Assembly (NCBI GenBank): GCA_028023455.1
Contig: JAQFVV010006231.1
Location: 1,877,478 to 1,941,477 of the forward strand
DNA from: Epiperipatus broadwayi
Lineage: Eukaryota > Onychophora > Udeonychophora > Euonychophora > Peripatidae
Reading direction: 5' to 3'
DNA length: 64,000 nt
Positions 11,636 to 22,545 of the stretch are shown here, piece by piece (the stretch's first letter is position 1; each line of letters begins with the position of its first letter). The notes beneath the pieces are model-generated. The model was not told the origin of the DNA, searched no databases, and saw nothing but the letters and a program-made list of their open reading frames with translations. The position numbers and the translations under genes were made by a program.

Positions 11636-13520
11636 TGTAATAAGACGAGCGCATATTATTATTCGTCGCTAATTTCCTAACAGAGATTCGGGCTTCGAAA
11701 TAAACATGACATAGCGTAAAGCTTTATTTATTTACTTATATCGATAGTTATTCACTATCCACACAAGGGGGCGCCAGATACGATTATTTAAGTGGAATTT
11801 AATTTCTCGCATCACCTTACGTCACATCAAAACGATTTCGAAGTCTAATCCCGCCCACCAGCTCAAACTCCCAGCATGGACCAATAAGGTTACTCAAGGC
11901 CGTTATATAATTGTTTTCAAAGACAACTCCTTACAGAAAAGACGCACAGTTCACTAATGGGAAAGAAGTTTAGTTTGCTAACTGATTGATCCTAGCACTA
12001 GACTTGATTATTGGTTGTTTATGACCAATACGGCGGTTCGTTTATGCCCCGAACAATAGGCTTATAAGATCATCCCCCCTATATGCTATACTCAATATAA
12101 TTGTTTGACATTTGTTTACATATTTATTATAGACCCGCCCAATTCTTAAGTCTATCTTAACTAAAGGGAAATAAATAAACATCGTGACTTACGGCACGAT
12201 GTTGGCATATTATATTTAAAAGAAATATTGAAAATAAATCTAAATCTAAATAAGTATAATTTAACGATAAATTTATTAATGATCAAGAGTAACTGAGATA
12301 AGACTTTAATTGTATGAAAAGACTTGAGAAATGCTCGACTTGTTTATATACTGAACGAATTTATTGAATATAAAATATTAATTTGAATTTTATTCGCACA
12401 CGCACATACACACATTCACGCTCGCAGAGAAACATATTAAACATAATAAAGTATGAATGATAAATACAAGTTTCCTTTTTACATTTTGAGAGTATGGATT
12501 ATGGTTTATTAGATATCACTTAAGTTCAAAGTTCATGTTTTGAAAAGTCCTACGATTAAGATAGATTACAATAATAGATTAAATATTACAGCAAATTTAT
12601 GATTTATTTACGCAAGTGTATGTTAGTTAACTATGAGATTGCCTTTAAGAGTTTACGAATTGAGTGAATGAAACATAATATAAAATAAACTATTACCTAG
12701 GATTTTGATTTTGACTTCCGCTGCTTCGAGTGAGACGAGGATTTGAACGTGGGAGATGGCTTTCATAGTGAAGTGATTTTAAAGTGAGCATAGCATGGTC
12801 TGGACGATGTTGGTATTTCTCGGAACATAATGATTAGGTTGGAGCATCAATTTCACGTGGAGATGTTATTGAATTTTCATAGCTTCGGAGATATTTGGTG
12901 GCGGAGCGTCGATCAATCACTGAAGGGTTTTCTAGCCCCTCATGACAATCGACGCTCTAAGTATTAATTTCATAACGATCATCTTGGATTTGGATATGGC
13001 AAACTGAAAGAATATTATCTTATATCACGCTATATTAAATAAGCACATTAAGCGAAAAATCAATACACGTTAAGTCAATCAAGCAAGCAAGAAAAAGCAA
13101 CTAAAAAGCAAGTCAAAACAAGCCTCCCGAAAAAGCCAGCACAACCCATTGAATAGATTTTGTTTGATATTTATAAGAGGTGATCCTTATCTTGGGATCC
13201 AATCTCCCCCCATAGTTCCATGTTTTTAAGAGTTGTCGTTCAGGTCCGTGTTTGACGTAATGTTCACTCAATCCTTTTTGCTTAAGGCAAATTTTGGTCT
13301 CAGCAATCTCATGTTGCAATCTCAGTTAACAAACCTTATTCATTCACACTTTGAGTGCATGCGTGTGCGTGTTTTTACAAGAACAATACAATCTACATTA
13401 ATTTTAGAAGTCGAGCATTTAATCTTTTCTCAAATCTTTTCTATGAGTTTTACCTTTGCTAAAACTATAATTTAAAAATAAACATTTTAAATATCCCGTG
13501 GCGTATACTGAAGCAATGGA
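11636..13520 (-). mobile_element. LTR-like block, possible outer end of the LTR element
   Basis: From TGTAATAAG at 11636 the base composition changes abruptly to higher GC. The block begins with TGTAA, has a minus-strand AATAAA cluster (complement of TTTATTTATTTA) near 11725 and a possible minus-strand splice donor near 12700. The LTR at 18049-19993 has the same layout (TGTAA end, AATAAA cluster 130 nt in, donor about 850 nt in), but the two do not align by eye. It may be the outer part of the 3' LTR, with later insertions, or a solo LTR of a related family. Confidence 0.35.
12904..12957. repeat. Hairpin with 10 bp perfect stem
   Basis: GAGCGTCGAT (12904-12913) and ATCGACGCTC (12948-12957) are exact inverted repeats around a 34 nt loop. 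GC-rich for its surroundings. Function unknown. Confidence 0.7.
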
Positions 13521-14090
13521 TCTGAAGCCCGATCCATGCTTCACATCTTCCTATAAACTTAATTAGTATTGTAGATCTAAATTAAGTTTATAGTTCAATA
13601 TCAGCAGGGTTTTGCATTAGAGTTAAAAATAGTTATGCTTATTAAATGTGTATTACAGTTAAATATTTTATTTTAAATAAATTTCATTCTATTGATAAAA
13701 ATTGCTTAACCTATTAGTCAAACATATATATACATCTAGCGTATATATATGAGTTAATGCAAGATTCTGCTGAGATAAAATGCTTATTCTATTGTAAAAT
13801 AAAAATATATTGTTGTTCAAATTTTATTAAAATATTTAGTATGATTTGATTTTGAGATAAGCCCACCAACATTTCTGAAAGGATGTATATTTTAATTAGT
13901 GAGCCGTTCAAGTCTAATTAAAGATGGCATTTTCTTTCTTGCTTTTTAATTAATAGAATTCCAACTTTAAAGTAAGAAAGTTAGAGTAAAAAAATTGAAG
14001 TTATTTTTAGAACGTGTTGTTTTGAAACAAAGCAGCAAGGGGGGGCTTATCAAGATCTCAGATCATACAAACAATGGAAGGTAGCTGGCA
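13521..14090. other. AT-rich spacer before a promoter-like segment
   Basis: Non-coding; no recognised element. It interrupts the higher-GC LTR-like block. Confidence 0.4.
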
Positions 14091-14097
14091 GAGAAAG

Positions 14098-14105
14098 TAT
14101 AAATA
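14098..14105 (+). promoter_or_regulatory. TATA box candidate
   Basis: TATAAATA is followed about 30 nt later by a possible initiator (TTCAGACT) and by a 470 nt leader with no long ORF. The leader ends in a possible donor GGACG/GTATCG at 14603/14604. An 83-codon frame at 14146-14397 inside it has no recognisable motif. It could be an LTR promoter in the opposite orientation to the neighbouring element, or a host promoter. Confidence 0.3.
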
Positions 14106-15003
14106 GTAGGGAGAACAAAAGAGATGATTATTCAGACTTTTCTTTTTGAAGGAGTCATTTGATTCTGATTTTGCTTGTGAAGGCGATTTATTAAGATTTT
14201 TCTTGCTGTTTTATTTCCAAGCTTTCTGGAAAGTGCATTCAGATTTCTCTTGGGAGAAATCCGTCAGATTTTGCTTCACATTTAGCTTGTGCTTTAAAAA
14301 AAAGTTATACAGCTGTCATTTTCAAACAATGGAGAAGTTGGAACCTGCTCCAGTTAAAACCAACCGTATTTTGAGGAAAATGGATATGCTTGGCTAGGCA
14401 AATCATAGCTTTGCCTATCGCCGAGGTTCCTAAATACCATCCAAAATGCCTTAACATCCAATCAATAACCATCTGAACTCTATGCCGTGTCTGGAGAACT
14501 TTTCATGGAAGCCATACTTCATATTTTGCATTGTCCGGACAAACACCTATCGTCGGTCGGATCAAGCCACGGACGCCGTAGGAAACATCACGGAAAAAGG
14601 ACGGTATCGTATCTCCTAAATTAAACTATCTCGTATGCTACTTTTGATTCATATTGTTTTATTGTTGTATTGAAATATATGTCTTTGCTATGTAAACATT
14701 TTATGAATTAACCTTAAATATATTTTGGGATCATCTAGCTATATGTAACCTTTTTTTACCTTCGCTATTCTTCCTTACTAACCATTGTAAATATTTAGTA
14801 TTTCGTTGCGGTTAAATTTAATAGTTAACTTTTTGTCATTCGGAATCTCTTTCCAATTTTATTTATGTTGTTAATTAAATCCAAGTCAGTTTCTTTTGTG
14901 TGCCAACTTGATCTCTTTGATAACACCTCTTTTTGTCCGCCATTTGCTTATCACGTATATTTGATTTAGCTATATACGTTATAAGTTAATTTTAAACCCG
15001 GTT

Positions 15004-15037
15004 TTTCGCGCAAAGCCATAAGAAATGCTTTGCGAAA
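15004..15037. repeat. Strong hairpin
   Basis: TTTCGCGCAAAGC (15004-15016) pairs with GCTTTGCGAAA (15027-15037) with a two-base bulge and a 10 nt loop. It lies in the presumed 3' LTR region. Confidence 0.65.
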
Positions 15038-15699
15038 GGTTGTTATTACCTATCGTACTTTATCGAGAAGATCGAGTTGGAAATTTTTAATAAAATTGGG
15101 AAGAAAAGAATTTGACCGCAAACCTATTAACCATGTTTTCTTTTTATTGTCTAATTAGTTTGTTGCAGTAATTTAGGGGAATAGCGGAGGCCCATTAAAG
15201 CCTTATTCATATTCTAAAGCCATTAATTAAACATTATTTAATTATCAAAAACTTGAGTTTCTTAGTTATATTAAATGCTTTATTTTTACTTTTCAATGAT
15301 CCAGGCACGCAAAACGCAAACACCAACACATCTTTTTATGTACTTTACACATTTAGCTTTTAGCTCTTTAGGATTTCCCGTCCATGTCTCTACCGCTGTT
15401 GCTAAGCTTTGTGGCCGGTTGAAAAATAATTTATGCATGGCTCAGATGGTGTTGTTTGTTTGTGATCAGGCCTCGAGAACAGGCGAATGGGCAGAGGTCA
15501 TATGTATTCTTGATTTATATCTCGCGTATGGTTGGCCTTGAGGTACTTTCGCCTAGTATTCGAACTGGGTTAAATCTACACACATCATCTGACTGTCACA
15601 ATACGAGTGGAAATTATCTTTGAAATTTTATTAGAGCATATTATATTTTCTTTTATTATATTTTTAGAGAATGTTATATTAATAATTTTATGTGAAAGC

Positions 15700-15901
15700 C
15701 TTAACTATTTAATTAGACAATTATTATCTGTATTTTATAAATGTAGCTTAAAATGGGAAGAAAACTATTACAGGTTGCAAATATAACGCTAAGAATCTTT
15801 TGTATTGCTTGGATGTGTGTGTGTTTGTTTACATCGGCCTGTCTCGTGATAATGCATATATTTTCCTAGATTTAAACCCCATGTAACGCTATCCCGTTAC
15901 A
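15700..15901 (-). mobile_element. Start of the 3' LTR (U3) of a Ty3-type element
   Basis: On the minus strand the LTR begins TGTAACGGGATAGCGTTACA at 15901, immediately after a purine tract. The first 40 or so bases match the start of the LTR ending at 19993 (shared form TGTAAYGGRATAGCGTTACA, then TGGGRTTTRAATC). A minus-strand TATA box TATAAAAT lies at 15732-15739, 162 nt from the end; in the other LTR the TATA box is 163 nt from the end. The outer limit of this LTR is not clear: TGTAACC at 14744 or TGTAATAAG at 11636 are possible. Confidence 0.6.
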
Positions 15902-15913
15902 TATCTCTCCGCC
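15902..15913 (-). other. Polypurine tract
   Basis: The minus strand reads GGCGGAGAGATA directly before the LTR start TGTAACGG, 54 nt after the pol stop. This is the expected position and composition of the plus-strand primer of an LTR retrotransposon. Confidence 0.65.
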
Positions 15914-15967
15914 TGGTGTAGAGTAAAATTCGGGGAATGCGGATTTTAGCTCTGAGAGGAAGCCAGG

Positions 15968-16213
15968 TTATTCGGCCCTCTTCAGTGCCCTCGCATTAAA
16001 TGTTCCCTTTCCCTGGGTCAGCACAAAGGCGTTGTTCCCATATGCCCTGACGATCTCATAGGGGCCCTCATAGATGTCGAGGAATTTTTTGTATATGTGC
16101 TGTTCTGGTCGACTGACCGGGTTTGCTCTCACCATCACTCTATCGCCCACCTTGAACGTATTTCGGAAGGGCTTAGTGGTCTGCGTTCGCTTCTCCCCCA
16201 TGTGCTCCAATCT
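15968..16213 (-). CDS. pol: C-terminal end of Pol (integrase tail) of a Ty3-type element
   Basis: An 82-codon frame runs from the N gap to a TAA stop at 15968-15970. FKVGDRVMVRANPVSR, then IYKKFLDIYEGPYEIVRA and NNAFVLTQ.KGTFNARALKRAE match the small beta-barrel domain at the integrase C-terminus of Ty3/gypsy elements, which follows the catalytic core and contacts DNA. Protease, RT, RNase H and the integrase core would lie upstream on the minus strand, but these are lost in the gap: 500 N cannot hold a full pol if the gap size is literal, so the gap length is probably nominal. The visible part has no stop or frameshift and may be a young copy. Confidence 0.8.
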   Translation of the reverse strand, partial: RLEHMGEKRTQTTKPFRNTFKVGDRVMVRANPVSRPEQHIYKKFLDIYEGPYEIVRAYGNNAFVLTQGKGTFNARALKRAE

Positions 16214-16713
16214 NNNNNNNNNNNNNNNNNNNNNNNNNNNNNNNNNNNNNNNNNNNNNNNNNNNNNNNNNNNNNNNNNNNNNNNNNNNNNNNNNNNNNNN
16301 NNNNNNNNNNNNNNNNNNNNNNNNNNNNNNNNNNNNNNNNNNNNNNNNNNNNNNNNNNNNNNNNNNNNNNNNNNNNNNNNNNNNNNNNNNNNNNNNNNNN
16401 NNNNNNNNNNNNNNNNNNNNNNNNNNNNNNNNNNNNNNNNNNNNNNNNNNNNNNNNNNNNNNNNNNNNNNNNNNNNNNNNNNNNNNNNNNNNNNNNNNNN
16501 NNNNNNNNNNNNNNNNNNNNNNNNNNNNNNNNNNNNNNNNNNNNNNNNNNNNNNNNNNNNNNNNNNNNNNNNNNNNNNNNNNNNNNNNNNNNNNNNNNNN
16601 NNNNNNNNNNNNNNNNNNNNNNNNNNNNNNNNNNNNNNNNNNNNNNNNNNNNNNNNNNNNNNNNNNNNNNNNNNNNNNNNNNNNNNNNNNNNNNNNNNNN
16701 NNNNNNNNNNNNN
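16214..16713. other. Assembly gap (500 N)
   Basis: Exactly 500 N, a conventional placeholder length. It separates gag from the end of pol, so several kilobases of element are probably missing. Long frames running through the N block are artefacts. Confidence 0.98.
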
Positions 16714-17196
16714 TTCATCATTTTCGGCCGCATCCAACACCTCCAATACTCGTTTTATTTCAGTTTCCCCCTCAATAATTCGTCTGATCTCCCTGGGCAG
16801 GTTGCGCCCTGCTATCCTAATTTTCCGCTCTTCCGGTACTTGGTATTCGTTTATTTTTCTTAATCTCGCCATCTGTCGCTGTATGAAAGTACTGTACGTC
16901 TCATCCTCATCCCTTTTGCTTTGTTCGATTGCCCACTTTTCCCTTTCTTGTTGGGCTAGTCCCCAATATCTTCCCATTATGGCTCTTTGGTATTCTTCGA
17001 ATGTTTCCGGTTTCTCTTTCATCGCCTCCCACCATTCCATTGCTTCCCCTTGGATGTGGCTGCATGCAATTGCTATCTTCGATTCTTCGCTAAACTGCCC
17101 GCATGAGAACAACCTCTTCAGACTTTCCACATGTCGACATGGGCTTTCGTCTCCCTTCCCTTCGAACTGTTCGAGTTTAATCCACTTTCCCTCCAT
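16714..17196 (-). CDS. gag: Gag (capsid region) of a Ty3-type LTR retrotransposon, partial
   Basis: 161 codons run from ATG at 17196 to the edge of the N gap. WIKLEQFEGKGDESP at the start, IACSHIQGEAMEWWEAM in the middle and QREKWAIEQSKRDEDETYSTF later match the retrotransposon Gag capsid family: a K..F.G.GD start, the G.A..W block, then a helical region. A stop lies just upstream in frame, so this ATG is the likely start. Gag forms the virus-like particle in the cytoplasm. No stop or frameshift is visible. The zinc knuckle would be inside the gap. It shares strand with the pol end at 15968-16213, though the gap leaves open whether both belong to one copy. Confidence 0.85.
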
Positions 17197-18030
17197 TCTG
17201 TTTGATGCCCAATTTGTAATTAATTATAGTAATCCGCGGCTCATTACCTACTACTCCGCGGGTCCCACTGACTGTCTTATCCTATCCTCAGATGCTCCTT
17301 GCCCTTCAAAATTCCCACAGCTCCTGTCATTCCTCCAATTTGGTTTCTATCGCTCATACTATCCCAGGTCCCTCTGTTCCCTCCATTTCTATTCAGCAGC
17401 TATCGATTATATGTGCGGCTATATCTATTATACGGTTATATGCGTCTTTATATATATATACGCTATGTTGACTTCTTTCTTTAGCCCCCTTTTCTTTTTA
17501 AGTAAAACACAAAACTCCTAACAAGATCCCAGTTACAGTACTTCCTTTGTGCAAGAATATAAATACGTCTTTTAACGATGTATTTTTTTTTTTTATTTTA
17601 TTTGCGCTTAAATTATTTGCATTTAATTTTAACATAGAGATTAATTTATGAGTTTGCTTCCTTTTAATATACGATATTTCTTCCACGGAATCCCGCTATT
17701 CCACAGCCTTCTACAACTATCAAGTATATTCGGACGCTTGATTATTTTAGTGCTAATAAGAGAACTAAATCCCTTTCCCACTCCCTTGAGCAACGTTTGA
17801 CGATTTTATTTTATGGTGATTCCGAAAATTTCCCCCCGCTTTAATAGATAATTTATTCTGTTATTTCGAGCGCCCTCTCTCTTTTTTTTATATATATATG
17901 TAACTTTGAGCCTTATTTAGGCCGCTACACGTAGTTTCTTCACGGGGTTTCTTTATTTAAATTTGCTTTCGTTGTTAGAAACGTCAGCTGTATCCACGTC
18001 GGTCCAACCACTTGAAACAATAGTTTCGGG
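17197..18030 (-). other. Untranslated leader of the LTR element
   Basis: Lies between the primer-binding site and gag on the minus strand. Frames are short and broken. A long leader before gag is not unusual in this group. Confidence 0.5.
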
Positions 18031-18046
18031 CCACGTTGACGCGCCA
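18031..18046 (-). other. Primer-binding site
   Basis: Minus strand TGGCGCGTCAACGTGG begins two bases after the LTR end (GGTTACA then TT). TGGCGC followed by CAACGTGG is the common form of PBS in this class of elements, where the 3' end of a host tRNA primes minus-strand DNA synthesis. I cannot name the tRNA. Confidence 0.65.
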
Positions 18047-18048
18047 AA

Positions 18049-19993
18049 TGTAACCGCCCCACTCGACGGCTTCCATGCCGAAAGCACATTAAAGTCACTC
18101 CTATGAATCTGCTGTGTTCTTGCGTCTGGGGGGTTACATAATGTTCGGTGAAGATAATTTCAAACACATATACACGTACGCTTTTATTTATTTATACGTA
18201 AATTCGGATCGAATCCAAGTAGTAGGCACCAGGAGAACTTTACAAGAGTCCGCCACGTATGTGCATAAGCTCACTCAACTATATCACAAAACATGCCCAT
18301 GCATCACTCCAGTCGGAAGCAAGAAACGAACACAGCCAATATCACCTTTCAAATTATATCGCATATGTGACCTTTCAATCGCGATCAATCAGACTTATCG
18401 TATTAGGGCCCGCCCTATATCCCACAGAACAAATCAATCAAAGCTTAATATTAATCTAAGAAAGGTATGGTAATATAACATAAGTTTAATCAAATCCCAA
18501 CACCAAAAATATCAAATGCATTCATTCATAACAAAAAACAAATTGGATCACTCCAGCACTCATTCCCTATCATATAAATGTGAGTTGAAATTCCAATCAA
18601 TCAATAACAAAATACTAATTAAATAAATGGTTTATTTTAATCTATTTAATAACAATTTTATGCCGGTATATGACTGGCAAGCCGAGATAAATTAACTATA
18701 GAATTAAATGAGACTTCGCACATATATTAAAGGATGTTTATTTGTAGACAAACTTATTCTGGTTAAGTTCTTTAATCATTCATTTATGGTCGTGAGTAAT
18801 TTTATCATTTAGCTAAATGTTTTTCACTAGTTATTGTTTTTAAAGTTTATCTACTCTGGTGCATAAGTGAGTACGATTAATTTAAAGATAGCTACCTGTG
18901 GAACGTAGACAGCCGGTAAGAAGGATCCTGAGCGATGATTTCTTCTTTAACTAAGCATTCTGGCAATTTGCGAGGTCTCAAAAGCGTGTGTGGTCCTTAG
19001 GTGAAGTTTCTCCGGTGTTACGAGCATCCTAGGGGCAATCAGCTGAACGGAGCACGGAGGTCCGGCGGTCAAGCCGCGAATTTTAGGTTCAGCAACGCAT
19101 CTCCGTTATACTATTATACGAAAGTTAGATCTTATTTCTACTGGTAAAAAGAAAACTTTCTTTACAAAATCAGCAACTTAATTATTCCAAGCACATCGGT
19201 GATTCTGCTAATCCTTTTTCTTTTTCGCAATTCCCCTTGTAATTTCTCTCTTCTCCCGCCCTCACACCTTGAATTTTTTTCATCCAATCTCCCCCTTGCA
19301 CCTGTGAGTCCCTTCATCCAATAGGTCCATCGAGTATTAACTTAATTCAGCGATTTCTGGGATCGTTTGCACCACTTTGGAATTTAACTCAATTTGGCCA
19401 TTTTTTCAGGCATTGTTTAGCTGGAGACAGAAGTCTGGGTTGTACAATAGCAGTGTACACTTTTTCTCACTTCTGTTTCTAAATTCGGCTTATTTTATCT
19501 AGACCTTACCGACATATATCCGGCTTATTGTTTCATTTTTACTAACTTTACATTTACTAATTACCCCCCATTGAAAATAATTTTAGATCGCTTGGAATTT
19601 CAGAACATGTTGCAAATTAATCAATTCATTTTCTCTCTTTGTTCAAACATGATTTAAATGACTTAATAAAATGTCAAACCTGTGTTCAATCATTCATCTT
19701 TCTTTTTTAAAAAAAACAAAAAAAGCAAACTTACAACTAATGATTACATATTTATTCTCAAAAACTACAAAATAACAAAAAAAAACTCTTTTACTCTTAT
19801 TTCAATAAATTTGACAGGTACTCTTATATAGCTGCGATCATGCTCTAGAAACGGGTGTTTCTCGTTCATTATTAACGCAAAACCTTTTTTTTTTTAAAGT
19901 TTTGTACCTGTCATTCATTTCGTCAATTGCATATATATTTAATCTAACATCATATGCCTGGATTCAAATCCCATGTAACGCTATTCCATTACA
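18049..19993 (-). mobile_element. 5' LTR of the Ty3-type element
   Basis: On the minus strand it starts TGTAATGGAATAGCGTTACA at 19993 and ends GGGGCGGTTACA at 18049, next to the PBS. Ends are TG...CA with a longer palindromic TGTAA/TTACA. A minus-strand TATA box TATATAAG is at 19823-19830 and an AATAAATAAA cluster near 18183. A possible splice donor (CCACAG/GTAGC) lies near 18895. At about 1.9 kb it is long for an LTR. Interior sequence does not visibly match the presumed 3' LTR. Confidence 0.6.
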
Positions 19994-22203
19994 ATATATA
20001 TGTATGACCCAATAATTAATTTTAAATTTTAGTTTAATAAAATGTTAATAATACTAACTGACTCATGTTATATTCTTATGTTGACTTTATTTTCATCAAT
20101 TAATTCAGTTGTAATAAAGTAAAATATCCAACAATGATGCAATATCAATAAAGTTTTTAGATAATCTTGAATCTATAATATCCAATCATACCAGCACATG
20201 AAAAAACAGTAGATTTTCACTGGACACTTACACAAGCACAACTAACCAATCATATCAATTTGTTTTAAACTTCTTATAACTAAACTATTAAAGTTTTATA
20301 TCACAACAATTAACCTTTTAACTGCTAATTATATTATTGGTTGTATGAGGTAAAAATCAAAGCTTTTAATTGGCCAACTCACAAACTGAAGACAAAGCCT
20401 ATTGTTAAAACATATTCGCCTATAATATTAAATTCAACTCAGATACATTTATAAAAAGTATATTACTAGTTTTTCAGGTTATGAAAGTGAATGAAAGTTC
20501 TTTCAAAAATAAATTGCTATTTATTTATTATAAAATATTCAATTTCGGCAAATTTAAAAGCGAATGTATAAACAAAAAAGTGCTGACATAAATGCTTTTT
20601 TTCAATTTTACATTATGGAAAAGTAAAGATTTCTTTTTGCTAAATCTTAAATATTTTTACTAAAGTCTTCAATATTTTTCGAAAATAATTTTGTTTTTTT
20701 AATATATTTTATTAAAAATTATTTTAATTTTTGAAATTATACTTTTTTAATACTTAAATCACATTCGAAATGAAAATCTCAGCGTTTATCTTTATTTTCT
20801 TTGATCAGGCGGTTTCTTTGTTCTTTCCAGCCAATCAGAATGTCTTTGTCGGCTGAGAGCTGGCTGACAGCCAATCACCAACAAGCTTCTTTCTTTGTTT
20901 AGCTTTAAATGCATTTTTTTTACTTGTAAAATAATTCGAAAGAGGGCACCACTTACAGAACTTTTAAAAACCTAATCAATAACTGTCAAACGAATATCCT
21001 AGCATTAAAAATAATGGCATTACAGTGATGTCAACTGTCAATGAAAGGTCTCGTAAGAGGTGGGAAAAGGGTTAAAACATATGAAAAAAATTATTAGCAT
21101 TTATTATAATCAAGTTAGAAATATTAAAATTACAATCTACCTCAATTAAATTCAAATAAAATTAAAGCAAAACCATTAGCTTTATAATTGAATAAGATTA
21201 AGAACTTAATGATCAACCATGAACTGAATATAATAATTATCTAAACAATAATAATTTAGATAAAACATACAAATATTTAATTATGATTATCATATAAAGT
21301 TTATATCTAGTAAGATAATAACTATAGAATTCAATAAAAAATAATATAACAATATTCACCTATTAATATTGGAATTTGATTTCTGGATTATAAAATATAG
21401 TTATTTCAATAAATTTTTATGATATAGACAGTTTATCTGTTTTCACTCAAATGTTATCAAGCAATAAATTTATTTGCACAACCAGACAATAATCAAACAA
21501 ATTTATTTGATTTAAGATAAATTCAAATGTATTAATAAATAGATATCAATTATATAATTTTAAATATATGTATATATAATGAATAGATAATAAATCATTA
21601 ATATATACATATACAATCTAATTGAATATACAATAAATCATTAATTGACATTAATTTGATGTTTACATACATAATTGACTATTAATCTCCAATTATTTAA
21701 TAAGTACTAAACATATGTGTAAATGCATTAGAAATGTGTTAAGGGATATTCTTACTTCCCAAAACATAAAAGAGTTTAAAACATGCCTTTTTTTAAACTT
21801 CATATAAATTATAATTAATCAAAAAAATGTATATAGATAAAAATGAATACTTATTTATTAATACTGATTAAAGAGAACAAAATAAGATAAATTCTTATTG
21901 CAATGTAATCGTTTGAGCTCCTAATATAAAGATATATCTGAAGTTAATTTTTAAAATCAATAAAAAATGAATATTTTGAAATATGAAATAACAATTAATA
22001 TACCCAAATATGAGTTTAAATTTTACAAAAAACATATATCTCTTATATTTTAGTGTGTAAATAAATCACTAATTAATTTAAAACTATATCATTCATCAGT
22101 AAATAATTTTACATTTTAAATGGAAATAGACATATATATATATACTAATGACAAATATCAATAAACAAAAATAAGTCTTTACATACTGTATTATATATAT
22201 ATA
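19994..22203. other. AT-rich stretch with one CCAAT-box pair
   Basis: Mostly AT-rich and non-coding. At 20820-20900 a GC-richer island has AGCCAATCA twice, 40 bp apart (CCAAT at 20831 and 20871), resembling a promoter upstream element. No ORF follows. Confidence 0.4.
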
Positions 22204-22458
22204 TGTCATATTATTATTACTATTTGCGGGATATTCCGTGTAGTGAAAAAGCTAAATGCTGATGTTTCAGTACAATATCAAGTACCTTCCTCAGAGCATC
22301 CTCTTTCTCAAATCATCCTCTTTCTCAAATCATAAGAATTCATTCTTATGATTTGAGAAAGAGGATGCTGAGGAAGATACTTGATATTGTACTGAAACAT
22401 CAGCATTTAGCTTTTTCACTACACGGAATATCCCGCAAATAGTAATAATAATATGACA
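22204..22458. repeat. Near-perfect 250 bp palindrome with mirrored hammerhead-like cores
   Basis: Arms 22204-22339 and 22342-22458 are almost exact inverted copies with a two-base centre. The left arm is longer only because CATCCTCTTTCTCAAAT is repeated twice and two extra bases are present. On the plus strand CTGAGGA (22368-22374), a possible stem II (bulged UAC/GUA pairs) and GAAAC (22394-22398) form a hammerhead-like core; the left arm carries the same on the minus strand (22264-22294). (TA)n flanks both sides. Arm identity suggests recent formation. Confidence 0.85.
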
Positions 22459-22464
22459 TCTTTT

Positions 22465-22545
22465 ATCCGTGAAAATATTAGAATTAATATATATATATAT
22501 ATATCCGTGAAAATATTAGAATTAATATATATATATATATATATA
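22465..22545. repeat. Tandem duplication, about 40 bp
   Basis: TCCGTGAAAATATTAGAATT plus a (TA)n tail occurs twice in direct order. Confidence 0.85.

Noticed and set aside
13113-13475. Overlapping 68- and 80-codon frames on both strands
   Set aside because: Mutually overlapping, no domain, inside the LTR-like block; probably chance in higher-GC DNA.
15275-15541. 88-codon plus-strand frame in the LTR region
   Set aside because: No motif, opposite strand to the element, and located in presumed LTR sequence.
16074-17521. Long plus-strand and minus-strand frames crossing the N block
   Set aside because: They are long only because N codons are read through. Only the minus-strand gag and pol ends have recognisable protein similarity.
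17940-18473. 75- and 119-codon frames around the PBS and LTR end
   Set aside because: They overlap the primer-binding site and LTR end, which have a clear non-coding role.
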